Source: a virus
Strand: one strand, 5' to 3'
IMG/VR virus record: IMGVR_UViG_3300048438_000153
Location: 124,001 to 188,000 of that record
DNA length: 64,000 nucleotides
The translations under genes were made by a program, and so were the position numbers. Below the pieces are notes generated by a model that saw nothing but the letters and a program-made list of their open reading frames with translations, made no database searches and had not been told where the DNA came from. Positions 9,159 through 17,645 of this stretch are shown here, in pieces (position 1 is the stretch's first letter; each line of letters opens with the position of its first letter).

Positions 9159-9178
9159 AAGAGAGTAAAAACTCTCTT
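9159..9178 (-). terminator. intrinsic terminator-like hairpin
   Basis: A perfect 8-bp inverted repeat, AAGAGAGT and ACTCTCTT around TTTT on the minus strand, overlapping the TAA of the small gene at 9177. The following U-run is short (TTTATAC), so termination may be weak. Confidence 0.55.
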
Positions 9179-9374
9179 AGGAAGGGTTCTTAGTCTTAGG
9201 GTCTTTCTCGACTGCCTTGATGAGAACGGTATCGCCCTCAAAAATAACTTGGAAATGCCCCTCAAACTGAAACTTGTGGTTTTTGAGATCACTCAAGATT
9301 ACTTTCTTAAAGACCTCTCCCTCGTCTAATCGAAAATCCACCCACTTTTCTTTCTTCATGTTTTGCACTTTCAT
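9177..9374 (-). CDS. small acidic/basic hypothetical protein
   Basis: A 65-residue product, lysine and glutamate rich with beta-type hydrophobic spacing (FQFEGHFQVIFEGDTVLIKAV). It is supported by strand agreement with its neighbours and by a hairpin terminator overlapping its stop. The ribosome site before the ATG at 9374 is poor; the ATG at 9359 is an alternative. Not recognised as any family. Confidence 0.45.
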   Translation of the reverse strand: MKVQNMKKEKWVDFRLDEGEVFKKVILSDLKNHKFQFEGHFQVIFEGDTVLIKAVEKDPKTKNPS

Positions 9375-9433
9375 ATTTAAACCGTATGCGTATGCAACAT
9401 CCTTGATCAGAAAGAAGAGGGGCGCAAGGACTT

Positions 9434-10804
9434 TCAGAAAAAGTCGGGTAGTTTCTTGGCTCTATTGTTAATCATTCTCACGACATCAAAGGCATCACTG
9501 ATCTCTTGCTGATAGATCTCGATCTTTGTGATAGCCGACTCTAGATCATTCCCTAGCCCCTGACCGTGATTAGAGAGGCGAGCCATACTCCCTAAAAGTT
9601 CACCCATTTCACTGCTGAAATGTTGCTCGGCTACAGGGTTAGCCTCAAGCTCAGAAACAATAGAGTAGAGCATATTCACATTCTGCTCAAAATGAGCTCT
9701 CAGGTCAGACAACTCTTTCATGCTCGCGGTACGAGATGCTTTCTTAAGCATCGCTCGAATCTCACCCCTAGAGTAAGACCCTTGAAGCCTGTTTGTGTTC
9801 TTGTAGAGAAGATGCCTAAGCCTCTTAGCTTCATCTTCCGTGAGTGCTGAGAGGTTTCTCCTAGCCTTACGGATGATCATGTAATCATCTCTAGAAAGAT
9901 ACCTTCCATTAGACTCTAAGTCTGAGAGCATATCTGACTGCGGTTGCTCGCTTTCTGAGAGGATGTCTTTCACAACAGCGAGCTGTTTCGGAGAAAGAGT
10001 GCGCCCCCCATCAAGAACAGCCTTGAGCTTACCTAAGAATGCGCTATTAGGCTGATGAGAAAGAGCCTCCTCAATGAGCTTTGACTGAGCCTCGATCTTG
10101 GGATTCGCAGGAGGGTTGATGATGTCCTGAACGACTTGAGCCTGAGCGTCTGAAAGAACACGTCCTCCGTCAAGAACAGCCTTGAGCTTACCTAAGAATG
10201 CGCTATTAGGCTGATGAGAAAGAGCCTCCTCAATGAGCTTTGACTGAGCCTCGATCTTGGGATTCGCAGGAGGGTCAATAATGTTCTGAACTGCTTGAAT
10301 CTGAGCGTCAGACAACTCCCTACCACCCTCAAACTGAGCCTTAATGTCTTTTAAGAAAGAACTTCTCGGAAGGATCGCGAGAGCACTATCCAAGAGAGCC
10401 TCGATCTGAGGATCAGGATTCGCGATACGATCTTCGACCTCATAGAGAATCGCCTCCGCGCCACCACCAAGAGGATCTCCATTCTTAAGGTCTGTAAGGA
10501 CGCTCTCGAAGAACTTGCTTTTGGGATTGAGCGCGAGAACCCCCTCGACCCTAGAAATAGAAAGGTTATCTACGAGGTGATCTCGTAAGCGCATACGGAC
10601 TTCAGCCGCGCCCATTTCATCATCTGAGAACCCATCAGAAGACTCGACAGTCACCATCGTCTGTTGACCTCTGTTCTTTAGAGTCACTAGGTACTCATCA
10701 AGAAACACGCCCTTGTTTCTCTTAAGACCCAATGTCTCTCGGATCTTCTTGGCGGGTAAAAAGACCCTGAAAGTAGTCTCAATGTCGTTCGCTTTTCTTA
10801 TCAT
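9434..10804 (-). CDS. phage protein with tandem 53-residue helical repeats
   Basis: A 456-residue, mostly helical protein. The N-terminal ~90 residues are a globular domain (MIRKANDIETTFRVFLPAKK). Residues ~95-280 hold about four copies of a ~53-residue unit with core F(L)xxLKxxxxGGRxLSxxQxxxV; two neighbouring copies are identical over 105 bp of DNA. The C-terminal 150 residues are coiled coil. The FLxxLxxQxxxGRxLSxxQ motif also appears in the protein at 33139. Short helical units of this kind occur in many phage proteins, often next to DNA-handling domains. Function not known. The promoter/hairpin module lies just upstream. Confidence 0.75.
   Translation of the reverse strand: MIRKANDIETTFRVFLPAKKIRETLGLKRNKGVFLDEYLVTLKNRGQQTMVTVESSDGFSDDEMGAAEVRMRLRDHLVDNLSISRVEGVLALNPKSKFFESVLTDLKNGDPLGGGAEAILYEVEDRIANPDPQIEALLDSALAILPRSSFLKDIKAQFEGGRELSDAQIQAVQNIIDPPANPKIEAQSKLIEEALSHQPNSAFLGKLKAVLDGGRVLSDAQAQVVQDIINPPANPKIEAQSKLIEEALSHQPNSAFLGKLKAVLDGGRTLSPKQLAVVKDILSESEQPQSDMLSDLESNGRYLSRDDYMIIRKARRNLSALTEDEAKRLRHLLYKNTNRLQGSYSRGEIRAMLKKASRTASMKELSDLRAHFEQNVNMLYSIVSELEANPVAEQHFSSEMGELLGSMARLSNHGQGLGNDLESAITKIEIYQQEISDAFDVVRMINNRAKKLPDFF
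10012..10275. repeat. 159-bp period direct repeat inside the helical-repeat gene
   Basis: Positions 10012-10116 and 10171-10275 are identical as far as I can read (105 bp, offset 159). The identity at DNA level means a recent unit duplication or gene conversion. Confidence 0.9.
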
Positions 10805-10850
10805 AGCTCTTTCTTTCTCTTAGGTAATCAAAGAAAGAGCTTCTATAAAA
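10805..10850 (-). promoter_or_regulatory. late-type promoter box plus perfect 12-bp stem-loop
   Basis: Minus strand: TTTTATAGAA (10850-10841) runs into a stem AGCTCTTTCTTT (10841-10830) pairing with AAAGAAAGAGCT (10816-10805), directly before the ATG at 10804. One of the clearest examples of the module. Confidence 0.65.
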
Positions 10851-10852
10851 GA

Positions 10853-11809
10853 TCAAGTGAAGTCTTCTACGAGATCCTTAACCGCTCTCTTGTACTTAGC
10901 GCGGTCGTGCTTCTTCAGGGCTTTAAACCACTCAGAAACCATGATGAACACCATATCCTCTTCAGCGACTCTAGGAGACAACTCCCCGATTACTTTCTTA
11001 ACCGCAGTGTTGAAGTCATTTCCATGATCTTCCATAAGACACTGAACGGCGTGGCAAGAGTCATTAATGCGTGGGTCATATTCGATCTCAGCGAGAGAGT
11101 GACCCTCGTACCCTGAGCCATAATCAAAGCTACTGTGAGAGCCTACATCAGCACCCCCACTGTCGATCTGCAATATGTGGATAAGCTCATGTTCTAAGAC
11201 TGCCCTGAGAGTCCTTCGACCACTTACTAAGTTGAAATCTTGGGCAAGGTTAATCTCAATACTTCGATCTCTCTTGGAGGTCTGAGCTAGAAAGTTTCTA
11301 GAGCTACGAACAAAGAGGAGCTTGATCCCTTCAACTTCACGCTCTGTTTCCTGAAGATCCTTAGAAAGAATCTTGAGAGGAACGACTTTATCCCAATCTG
11401 ATCGGGCTATTTTCTTAAACTTGTTCCATCCGAGCTTGTACTTTCTCAGACCTGACTCCCCATACACATCTTCCCTCTCTAAAAGCTTAGTGAGGTGGTG
11501 TATAGCGGGGATCATATACCCGAAAGCCCATGAGATCTCGTCTTGAAACTCCTCGACCATCTTGATTAAGAGTTTTGCCGAGTGCTTCTCGATCTCAGCG
11601 TAGTCCTTTGAAGAGAGAGCGCGGTCAATCGCCCTCATACGAGGGAACTGCGTGGGATCACGATACATCCCTAAGCCTGTCTCATCTACGTTGCGTCGAA
11701 AGAGCTCTTGTGAAAGCTCTCTTGACTTAGCTAAGACTTGGCTCACTTCGTCGTAAACTGCATCAGCTACGACTTGATCAGGCTTTCTCCTAGATGCGTA
11801 CCTAAACAT
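10853..11809 (-). CDS. putative zinc metallopeptidase (HExxH)
   Basis: A 318-residue protein with the motif HELIH at residues 207-211 inside a hydrophobic helix (AVLEHELIHILQ). HExxH supplies two zinc ligands and the catalytic Glu in metallopeptidases. A third ligand could lie in the GHSLAEIEYDPR segment 25-45 residues later. Residues 180-195 (SIEINLAQDF) look like the edge strand usually before this helix. Four other proteins in the window carry the same motif and a similar C-terminal basic helix. The N-terminus MFRYASRRKP resembles those of other proteins here. No signal peptide, so it would act in the virion or the host cytoplasm. Substrate unknown. Confidence 0.7.
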   Translation of the reverse strand: MFRYASRRKPDQVVADAVYDEVSQVLAKSRELSQELFRRNVDETGLGMYRDPTQFPRMRAIDRALSSKDYAEIEKHSAKLLIKMVEEFQDEISWAFGYMIPAIHHLTKLLEREDVYGESGLRKYKLGWNKFKKIARSDWDKVVPLKILSKDLQETEREVEGIKLLFVRSSRNFLAQTSKRDRSIEINLAQDFNLVSGRRTLRAVLEHELIHILQIDSGGADVGSHSSFDYGSGYEGHSLAEIEYDPRINDSCHAVQCLMEDHGNDFNTAVKKVIGELSPRVAEEDMVFIMVSEWFKALKKHDRAKYKRAVKDLVEDFT

Positions 11810-11817
11810 CTTTTTCT

Positions 11818-11850
11818 CCTTTCTGTAATAGAAACGAGAAAGGATAAAAA
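11818..11850 (-). promoter_or_regulatory. late-type promoter box plus stem-loop
   Basis: Minus strand: TTTTTATCC (11850-11842) leads into stem CCTTTCT (11843-11837) and AGAAAGG (11824-11818), with the AGAAAGGAG ribosome site in the 3' arm, before the ATG at 11809. Confidence 0.55.
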
Positions 11851-11865
11851 GTCTATTCCACCATT

Positions 11866-11977
11866 AAGTATTTCAGTGCTTCTTTTCGACCAATGTTTCT
11901 AGGGAGGAGAGCATCATCCCTCTGTATAATACGACACGAAGTATTTCAGTGCTTCTTTTCGACCAGTGTTTCTAGGG
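11866..11977. repeat. 39-bp direct repeat at the 3' end of a gene
   Basis: 11866-11904 and 11939-11977 match over 39 bp with one mismatch. The right copy encodes the C-terminus of the 131-residue protein (RNTGRKEALKYF); the left copy lies just after its stop and would encode nearly the same peptide (RNIGRKEALKYLMVE). Confidence 0.85.
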
Positions 11978-12309
11978 TAAAGATAAACAAAATTCTGCTC
12001 TCCGTCTTGATCCACCGCTATGATGACGTGAAAGCTCTCTTCCTCACCCTGAGCTGTACTCATTAAAATTTCAAGTAAGATCTGATCGTCGTCTCCATAA
12101 TCATAATCGACGTGTCTCCTGATCACATCAACATTATCGATAATAGAAAACCCTGTCTTAGTCTTGATCTTGCGCTCAATAAAACCTAAAAGATCAATCT
12201 CTTCCGCAGTTGTATAGGGGCGCATATGACTAGTGTAGCCTGATGTTTTCTCAAGCCGAGCAACTCGGACTTGAAGTTCTCTTAAGATAGATGTGGCGGT
12301 TCTTCTCAT
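11914..12309 (-). CDS. leader-bearing small phage protein
   Basis: A 131-residue protein starting MRRTATSILRELQVRVARLE, a diverged copy of the leader also found at 9100, 17641 and 18307. Residues 35-130 form a small alpha/beta domain (YTTAEEIDLLGFIERK, then beta strands SFHVIIAVDQDGEQNFVYL). I do not recognise a family. Part of its 3' end is duplicated just downstream. A TTTTATATTC box lies upstream. Confidence 0.7.
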   Translation of the reverse strand: MRRTATSILRELQVRVARLEKTSGYTSHMRPYTTAEEIDLLGFIERKIKTKTGFSIIDNVDVIRRHVDYDYGDDDQILLEILMSTAQGEEESFHVIIAVDQDGEQNFVYLYPRNTGRKEALKYFVSYYTEG

Positions 12310-12368
12310 GACGATTCTCCCATGAAGTAAAAAAAAACGTACAGCCCTGGACGAATATAAAAGATATA

Positions 12369-13364
12369 TTAATCTTCGTCGTACTCTTGCTGTGCTAAAA
12401 CTAGCATACCCTTAGACACCGCATGGAAAGGGTCGGAGGCATGACGTACTTCAGAGATCTCAATCGGGAATCTCTTCTTCTTAGTCTCAAACACCTCCTT
12501 GAAGAAATCCATGAATCCACCCGCGAGACTCGTTCCCCCACCCACTACAATAGGGATAGGTTTATTCAGAGTGAGATGACCACCCTTCATCACAAACTGC
12601 TGTGCGATGTTATCAAGGGCGTACTCGATGAGAGCCTTGTAGTAGAAAGAAATCGCCTCCTCTTCGCGATTCTTAGGGTCGTTCAAGTCGATACCTTTCT
12701 CCTTTACCGCACACATCTTAGAAGCAGTCCCACCCACTGATCGAGCCGCGCCTTGATCAATCCAATCACCACCCCGAGCCACTGAGAATGAAAGACCCTC
12801 AATGGTGTTGATAGCGAGAGCAATGTTAGTCATCCCCGAACCGAAAGAAATGCCGATCCCTGAGAAGCCCTCTTTGGCTGTCTCAGAAAATACAATCGCC
12901 ATCGCCTCATTTGCAGGATGTGCGGTGTAACCACACTCTTGAACGATGCGCGTAAACACACCCTTATGGTAGACCACATCCATCTGCACGTCTACAGGAG
13001 CAGCAGGGATTGAGAAATAGCAGTGTTCTCCCTCATGGCTAGGCTCACCGAGCACGTCTTTAACCATGTGTCCTAAGACTGTGAGTGAGTCAATCTCATC
13101 AGGTGAAACAAGACCCGCCTTCAGAGGTCTGCGCCCCTCCCGACCAAACATATTAGCTACCTCCATCGCCTCGTCACCGAGTACAAGAAGATGCTCGTCA
13201 GACTCGATGTATGAAACAGAGCCGAGCTTGAGCATTTTCTTAGCTGTGGCGGGGAGGTCGATGAAGAGATCGCGCATACGGCGGATCTTGATTTCTTTCT
13301 TAGCACCTAATCGCGAAGAGACGAGGTTCATTGTGCCGATGTCTAGTCCTACACCTTTACTCAT
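12369..13364 (-). CDS. actin-like ATPase (ParM/MreB/Hsp70-fold)
   Basis: A 331-residue protein with the actin-fold nucleotide motifs in order: phosphate 1 GLDIGTMNLV at residues 6-15, phosphate 2 GIGISFGSGMTNIAL at about 168, and the adenosine motif PIVVGGGTSLAGG at about 272. The length fits bacterial actin-like filament proteins. Phage actins of this class can form filaments that anchor or position phage DNA; PhiKZ-like jumbo phages use a tubulin (PhuZ) instead. No ParR-like adaptor is recognised next to it. It lies between virion genes, which is unusual for a segregation protein. It could also be a non-polymerising actin-fold ATPase. Confidence 0.85.
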   Translation of the reverse strand: MSKGVGLDIGTMNLVSSRLGAKKEIKIRRMRDLFIDLPATAKKMLKLGSVSYIESDEHLLVLGDEAMEVANMFGREGRRPLKAGLVSPDEIDSLTVLGHMVKDVLGEPSHEGEHCYFSIPAAPVDVQMDVVYHKGVFTRIVQECGYTAHPANEAMAIVFSETAKEGFSGIGISFGSGMTNIALAINTIEGLSFSVARGGDWIDQGAARSVGGTASKMCAVKEKGIDLNDPKNREEEAISFYYKALIEYALDNIAQQFVMKGGHLTLNKPIPIVVGGGTSLAGGFMDFFKEVFETKKKRFPIEISEVRHASDPFHAVSKGMLVLAQQEYDED

Positions 13365-13412
13365 GGTGGGAATCCCTTTCTTTATATGTGGGGCGGTTGT
13401 GGGTTATACCCA

Positions 13413-14006
13413 CTATTTCTGAGCTTTTCTCATGGCTTTTAGAGCGTTCATAGCATCCGATAAGGATGTGTCCTCACCGCTCGTTTCGTTTACTGTAGAT
13501 GCCGAAGAGGACTTCACATCGTCAGATAAAATCTTAGAGGGGATGAAAGTCATCTCCTCTGTCTGCTGTGCTTGATAGGTCTGTGTAGCCGTAGGAGACT
13601 GCTGTACGATAGTCTGTTGCTGAGGGAGCTGACTCGCCACTGCTTGAGCGATCATCTCAGGAGAAAGAACGCCACTCAGCTTCTCTAAGAGTTTACCCAC
13701 AAGATCGTCGAGGTCAACTTGGCTGTCGTGATGGTGAACCTCTGTCTTGTGTATCACCTGTTGCTGAGGCTCTTGGATGGGTACTTTCGGCACACCTACC
13801 CTAGCCACGAGCCCTTTGCTCTTAGACTCTTTCACGATGGGTAACTTTGGGTGCGAGGAAAGAACGCCTGTGGTGACGAGGGTCTTGATCTCTCTGTTAG
13901 TGTCGTAGAGTCGCTTAGGACACTCAAAAGAGTCGCCTTTCTTTAGCTTTATCTTAAGAGAGGGGATCAAGATATTCTCTACCTGACACTTGATTACATA
14001 TATCAT
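13413..14006 (-). CDS. phage structural protein with Gln-rich C-terminus
   Basis: A 197-residue protein with a compact N-terminal domain (IYVIKCQVENILIPSLKIKLK; short beta strands; residues 1-55), a linker with HHH and Gln-rich runs, and a disordered Ser/Thr-rich tail. It overlaps the upstream gene by 4 bases (ATGA), so the two are translationally coupled. Small N-terminal domains of this type occur in head-tail region proteins of large phages, but I cannot name it. Confidence 0.65.
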   Translation of the reverse strand: MIYVIKCQVENILIPSLKIKLKKGDSFECPKRLYDTNREIKTLVTTGVLSSHPKLPIVKESKSKGLVARVGVPKVPIQEPQQQVIHKTEVHHHDSQVDLDDLVGKLLEKLSGVLSPEMIAQAVASQLPQQQTIVQQSPTATQTYQAQQTEEMTFIPSKILSDDVKSSSASTVNETSGEDTSLSDAMNALKAMRKAQK

Positions 14007-14590
14007 CTCGTCAACGACCCTTCTCTTATCTTAAAGTCTATTAGCCTCTGTACGTCCACCATGGCTCTCCTTATACCTTTCTCTATGCCTTTCTCAAGCC
14101 ATGTACCCTTCGCAATCCCTGGATGAATCCAAGCTTGCTTAGTGGTCAAGGGCGCGGTGCGAACTACCATCTCCCCTGTTTTCTTGTCTCGGAAAGAAAC
14201 AACAGCTCTTTTCCTGTTCTGCTTCTTGTTAAGAACAGGGTGAGTGAGCCAAGTCATAGGAAAGGGCTTCCCTGAGCTCTCAAGGTAGCTACACACCCAA
14301 GACCATCTCTCGTTATATGGGATAGTAATCTTAAAGCTCAGCTTACCTCTCTTGTTTTCGACAATCTCATAGGTGAGCGCAGAGAGAAAGTCAGAGCTTC
14401 TCAAGATCGAGGGCGCGCCCTTATAAGTCGCTTTGATCGCCTCATCCTTGATGTAGAAAAGAGCAGAGTCAGCGAAGATCTTAACGATGTCTTTGTCTTT
14501 GACAGGCATTTTCGATGAACCTATCTCGTTCTTTATCTGAACTCTAGGCGCGTTCCTCTTTTTAAGGACAAAGGGCTTCCTACTAGCCAT
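14003..14590 (-). CDS. putative neck / head-tail connector protein
   Basis: A 195-residue basic protein. The C-terminal block (WIHPGIAKGTWLEKGIEKGIRRAM) resembles the end of HK97 gp10-like or Mu gpG-like tail completion proteins, where an HPG..(G/A).FL motif precedes an amphipathic helix. It sits in a run of neck-type genes (14603, 18363). A very strong GGGAGGTGA ribosome site precedes the ATG. The family match is by eye only. Confidence 0.55.
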   Translation of the reverse strand: MASRKPFVLKKRNAPRVQIKNEIGSSKMPVKDKDIVKIFADSALFYIKDEAIKATYKGAPSILRSSDFLSALTYEIVENKRGKLSFKITIPYNERWSWVCSYLESSGKPFPMTWLTHPVLNKKQNRKRAVVSFRDKKTGEMVVRTAPLTTKQAWIHPGIAKGTWLEKGIEKGIRRAMVDVQRLIDFKIREGSLTR

Positions 14591-14602
14591 GAGTCACCTC
14601 CC

Positions 14603-15964
14603 TTAAGAGTGATGGTTTTCCCATGTTCCTGTGCGCCCTCTTACCTCATAGGCATTGGGCTTATCTTTCCTGTCCGTCTCAAGAGGGTAGGCTTGAGTTG
14701 AAGAGGTTAAGAAAGGAGCGTCTGACCTAGCGTGGTAGGTGTCTCTATACGGTCTGTAAGTGTACCTCACGTCTCCCCATGATACAGGCACTCCCACTAC
14801 AGGAACTTTGTACCTGATGTCTCCTGAATCGAGGTATGAGACATTGAAAGTCTGATGGAGGATGTTGCCCCTGTTAGAAGCGAAAGAAACAGGGCCGATA
14901 GAGTATCTGTCGTTGTTCTGTTTAACTACAAAATCGCGCTGATTCACCACAGGGCTAGGGCCAATCCACACACCGTAGTTGTGAGTCTTTCTGCGACCCT
15001 GACTTTCTTGTGTGATCGCTTTCTCACCATCATCAGGTCCAATAATGATGTCGTATGGACCGTCGTAGCCTCCGCGAATACCTGTACCGAAGCACATCAT
15101 ACACAGCGAGTCAGGCTGTTTTGCGTAAATAAGAGTTTCCCGATTGAAGTCACCACACCCACAAGGCTCACCTGTGACTCTACGGACAAAGAGTTTTACT
15201 CTTTCCCCGCCTTGATCGAGAATCCAATTGTTCCTACGGATGCCCTCTCTCCACATATAGTCAACGCGCTCTATTTCTCTATCAGAGAAAGGGGCGCACT
15301 GATCTAGAGGCGTTTCATATAAGTCGCCTGTGGAGGGGTCTTCAGCTACAGTGGTGATCCTGTAGTAGTCTTTCTTATCCGCGCCTACTCGGATGCGACG
15401 ATCAAGGGCGTAAGCTACATAGCTCACAAGCACCTCTGAGTCATCTGAAATGGCTTGAGGGAAGGACTCTTCTCTTAAGTTCTTTGGGTTAGGGTAGGTG
15501 TACTCTCTGAGGGACACCTCGCCTAGCTCCCCGAGCACTGTATGAACAGGCGCGATCTGACCATCTATTGTGACGAGAACATCTTTAGGAGAAACTGAGG
15601 GAGTCCCTAACTCTGATGAGCTAGAGATGGGGTTAGCCGTCCGAAAGCGATACGCTCTCTCGGCTTGATCATCTTTCGCTATCCAATTACGAACGACTTC
15701 ATTGTGAACAGTGAAAGTCTTATTCTCGTCACGAAAGAAAGTCCCACCTACAGGAGTGAGGTTCACTCTGTGGTAAGGACCGAGATCAGAAGCAGATGAT
15801 CTGTATATGTTCACTCCCCTGATGATCCACCCTTCATTCTCATGACGGACGGAGGGGCTCTCCCATCTCAGGTCAATCTTATTCTTGAGATAAGGAGAAA
15901 TGGCGCTCGTAGAAAGCGGGGACAGAGGATATGCTGTCCTGTTTTTATACCAACCTGCTACCAT
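14603..15964 (-). CDS. virion neck-type protein with zinc-finger cysteines
   Basis: A 453-residue beta-rich protein. The first 170 residues look fibronectin-like (IIRGVNIYRSS, AYRFRTANP). Around 270-305 there are two Cys pairs, CGCG and CMMCFGTGIRGGYDGPYD, which form a DnaJ-like zinc site; C.C....C..C.GTG..GGY blocks occur in head-closure or neck proteins of contractile-tailed phages. No enzyme motif is seen. The start has a weak ribosome site. Role inferred: connector between head and tail. Confidence 0.6.
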   Translation of the reverse strand: MVAGWYKNRTAYPLSPLSTSAISPYLKNKIDLRWESPSVRHENEGWIIRGVNIYRSSASDLGPYHRVNLTPVGGTFFRDENKTFTVHNEVVRNWIAKDDQAERAYRFRTANPISSSSELGTPSVSPKDVLVTIDGQIAPVHTVLGELGEVSLREYTYPNPKNLREESFPQAISDDSEVLVSYVAYALDRRIRVGADKKDYYRITTVAEDPSTGDLYETPLDQCAPFSDREIERVDYMWREGIRRNNWILDQGGERVKLFVRRVTGEPCGCGDFNRETLIYAKQPDSLCMMCFGTGIRGGYDGPYDIIIGPDDGEKAITQESQGRRKTHNYGVWIGPSPVVNQRDFVVKQNNDRYSIGPVSFASNRGNILHQTFNVSYLDSGDIRYKVPVVGVPVSWGDVRYTYRPYRDTYHARSDAPFLTSSTQAYPLETDRKDKPNAYEVRGRTGTWENHHS

Positions 15965-15981
15965 AGCGCACCATTTCTTTC

Positions 15982-16278
15982 TTAGCCCTCCGCGCTCTCA
16001 TCTTCAGCGGAAGTCTGAAGAGCGAAGATCGAACCATCATCACGAATCTGCCAAGGGGTGTCGTCAGTAAGACCCGCGCGCTCACGAGCACTCGCTAAGA
16101 GTGTCTGAGCCTTCTGCTCGTTTGCCTCAAGATCAGCGATCAAGCGTGACTTACGGAGCTCAAGCGATCCGAGCTGTTGGATCATCTGTGAGGCGAGGTT
16201 TCTGACTTGTGTGAACTCTGCGAGCTCTTCTTCTGTAAGTGAACCGACTTGAGTGGGGGTCTGAGATGCGTCACTCAT
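15982..16278 (-). CDS. small helical phage protein
   Basis: A 98-residue acidic protein with a central coiled coil (QLGSLELRKSRLIADLEANE) and a C-terminal segment DTPWQIRDDGSIFAL. Small proteins of this layout are common in large phages, usually without assigned function. It overlaps the upstream membrane-protein gene by 4 bases (ATGA), suggesting coupled translation. Confidence 0.7.
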   Translation of the reverse strand: MSDASQTPTQVGSLTEEELAEFTQVRNLASQMIQQLGSLELRKSRLIADLEANEQKAQTLLASARERAGLTDDTPWQIRDDGSIFALQTSAEDESAEG

Positions 16279-16643
16279 TTAGCTTTCTCCTTCATGATCA
16301 GTGCCTCAATAATCTGACACTTTTCTTTGAAACTCTTAGCCTGACTCACAGGATTGGAGTCAGATCCGCTAAGTTGTACCGAGCTAAGATCACGAATCTC
16401 AGGAGACATCAATATAAATCTTGGAGAGCGCGACGACTCAAAGAAAGAGATCTCTTGGTTGAAGCTAGTAGGGTAGATTTGTTTGACCCTAGAAATCCCA
16501 TCCTTAATTTTGCCGAGTTGTCGTTGAGCCTCTTGAGCTTCCGATGCGACGACCTCAATCTGAGGTATTGTCGAAGAGGGCGCTGAAGAGACGAAGAGAA
16601 GTCCGATAACCACGACGGAGAAATAAATGATTGCACTTTTCAT
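16275..16643 (-). CDS. small membrane or secreted protein
   Basis: 122 residues from the ATG at 16643, chosen because GGAG lies 8 bases upstream; a start at 16667 has no ribosome site. The N-terminus (MKSAIIYFSVVVIGLLFVSS) is a clear signal peptide or single membrane anchor. The rest is periplasm-like and helical with one Cys near the end. Together with the next upstream gene, which encodes an anchored coiled coil, it could be part of a lysis pair such as spanins, but no lipobox is seen. Function uncertain. Confidence 0.65.
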   Translation of the reverse strand: MKSAIIYFSVVVIGLLFVSSAPSSTIPQIEVVASEAQEAQRQLGKIKDGISRVKQIYPTSFNQEISFFESSRSPRFILMSPEIRDLSSVQLSGSDSNPVSQAKSFKEKCQIIEALIMKEKAK

Positions 16644-16663
16644 GAGTGAAGCTCCAACAGAAA

Positions 16664-16885
16664 TCACTTTGTGATGTGAAAGAAGATTTTGTTAAGAGTC
16701 TCGTCAGCATCCTTAATGTCCCCCTTGATCTCCTCGATCTCTTTCTGCTGATTATCCACTTTAGTGGCGAGCACAGCAACCTCTGTTGAAAGCTTGAAAG
16801 ACCAAACAATCGCGGGGATCGCGAGCGCGGTCGCGATCTTAAATGTCCAATCTAGTGCTTTTTCCGTTTGCTCTGATAAAGGCAT
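16664..16885 (-). CDS. small anchored coiled-coil protein, possible lysis accessory
   Basis: A 73-residue protein. A hydrophobic helix at residues 13-40 (WTFKIATALAIPAIVWSFKL) is followed by a coiled coil (VDNQQKEIEEIKGDIKDADE). This resembles small holin-associated or XhlA-like proteins and i-spanins in layout. A GGGGGGG run lies 8 bases upstream of the ATG as ribosome site. It ends 20 bases before the start of another membrane protein, so the two may act together at the envelope. Confidence 0.65.
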   Translation of the reverse strand: MPLSEQTEKALDWTFKIATALAIPAIVWSFKLSTEVAVLATKVDNQQKEIEEIKGDIKDADETLNKIFFHITK

Positions 16886-16933
16886 GACTTAACCCCCCCT
16901 TAACCTATCGTAAAATATGAGTAGATAGAAAAA

Positions 16934-17641
16934 CTATCTAAAGCGTCTCAGTGAAGCGAACTTGTTTCTGTGGTACTCAGACAGCATACGCTGAGCCCTC
17001 GCCCTATTTACCTTGAACTTCCTCATGAGCTTCTCTTCAATCAAGTCCTCACGAAGACTCATTTTGAGCCAAGTGCGAATCTCACTGTTGACCTCAAAGG
17101 GGGGGATGAAAGCATATCTGTCTAGATCACGATTCAGGTAGTCGAAAGAGGCTTTCTTAGCTGTGAACTCGTCTGCGAGATACAACCCAAGCCCTTTTCT
17201 AACGACCTTGCGAATAACAGATTGACTTACGCCCCTGACCTTAATCTTCAACCTACGCATCACATCAACTACTTCTTTACCTGTGTTGGAAAGAAGCGTC
17301 TCTGCTGAGACAAGGTACTTAATACCAATCAATGGAGTGCTCTCGTTGCGAATGAGAACAAACTCATTACCGGGATAATCCTCGAAAACTGAGTCAGGTC
17401 TGACGTCTACTTTTCTTTTTGCTTCAGATAAAGGGACAAGAAAGTAGTCTTCAAAAGAAGAAACTGACTTACTTTCCGCGAGTTCTTCGAGGTCTAGTTC
17501 TCTTGGGTCGTAGATAGATTCTCTGAGAAATCTTTTCACGCTTGACAGGTCTGCCTCTGTTTCTGAGGCAGTGAGGTTTTCTAAGCGAGCGATCCTAATC
17601 TCTAGATCACTAAGGATTTCTGAAGCTGTTCTTCTCATCAT
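16934..17641 (-). CDS. leader-bearing phage protein, paralogous 5' end A
   Basis: A 235-residue protein whose first ~30 residues (MMRRTASEILSDLEIRIARL, then ENLTASETEA) are identical to those of the next gene upstream. After that the two proteins differ. The body is helical, with a C-terminal basic region (KFKVNRARAQRMLSEYHRNK). No family recognised. The identity includes promoter, ribosome site and leader (148 bp), so this 5' cassette was copied onto different bodies. A short inverted repeat, TAGATAG-TTTTT-CTATCTA, includes the stop codon. Confidence 0.75.
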   Translation of the reverse strand: MMRRTASEILSDLEIRIARLENLTASETEADLSSVKRFLRESIYDPRELDLEELAESKSVSSFEDYFLVPLSEAKRKVDVRPDSVFEDYPGNEFVLIRNESTPLIGIKYLVSAETLLSNTGKEVVDVMRRLKIKVRGVSQSVIRKVVRKGLGLYLADEFTAKKASFDYLNRDLDRYAFIPPFEVNSEIRTWLKMSLREDLIEEKLMRKFKVNRARAQRMLSEYHRNKFASLRRFR

Positions 17642-17645
17642 AGAG

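Noticed and set aside
14855-15307. Plus-strand frame of 150 codons
   Set aside because: Lies wholly inside the zinc-finger neck gene on the other strand and has no ribosome site or family features.
16917-16945. Intrinsic terminator TAGATAG-TTTTT-CTATCTA after the gene at 17641
   Set aside because: Stem is A/T rich, and no U-run follows on the minus strand; kept only as a note in the gene entry.
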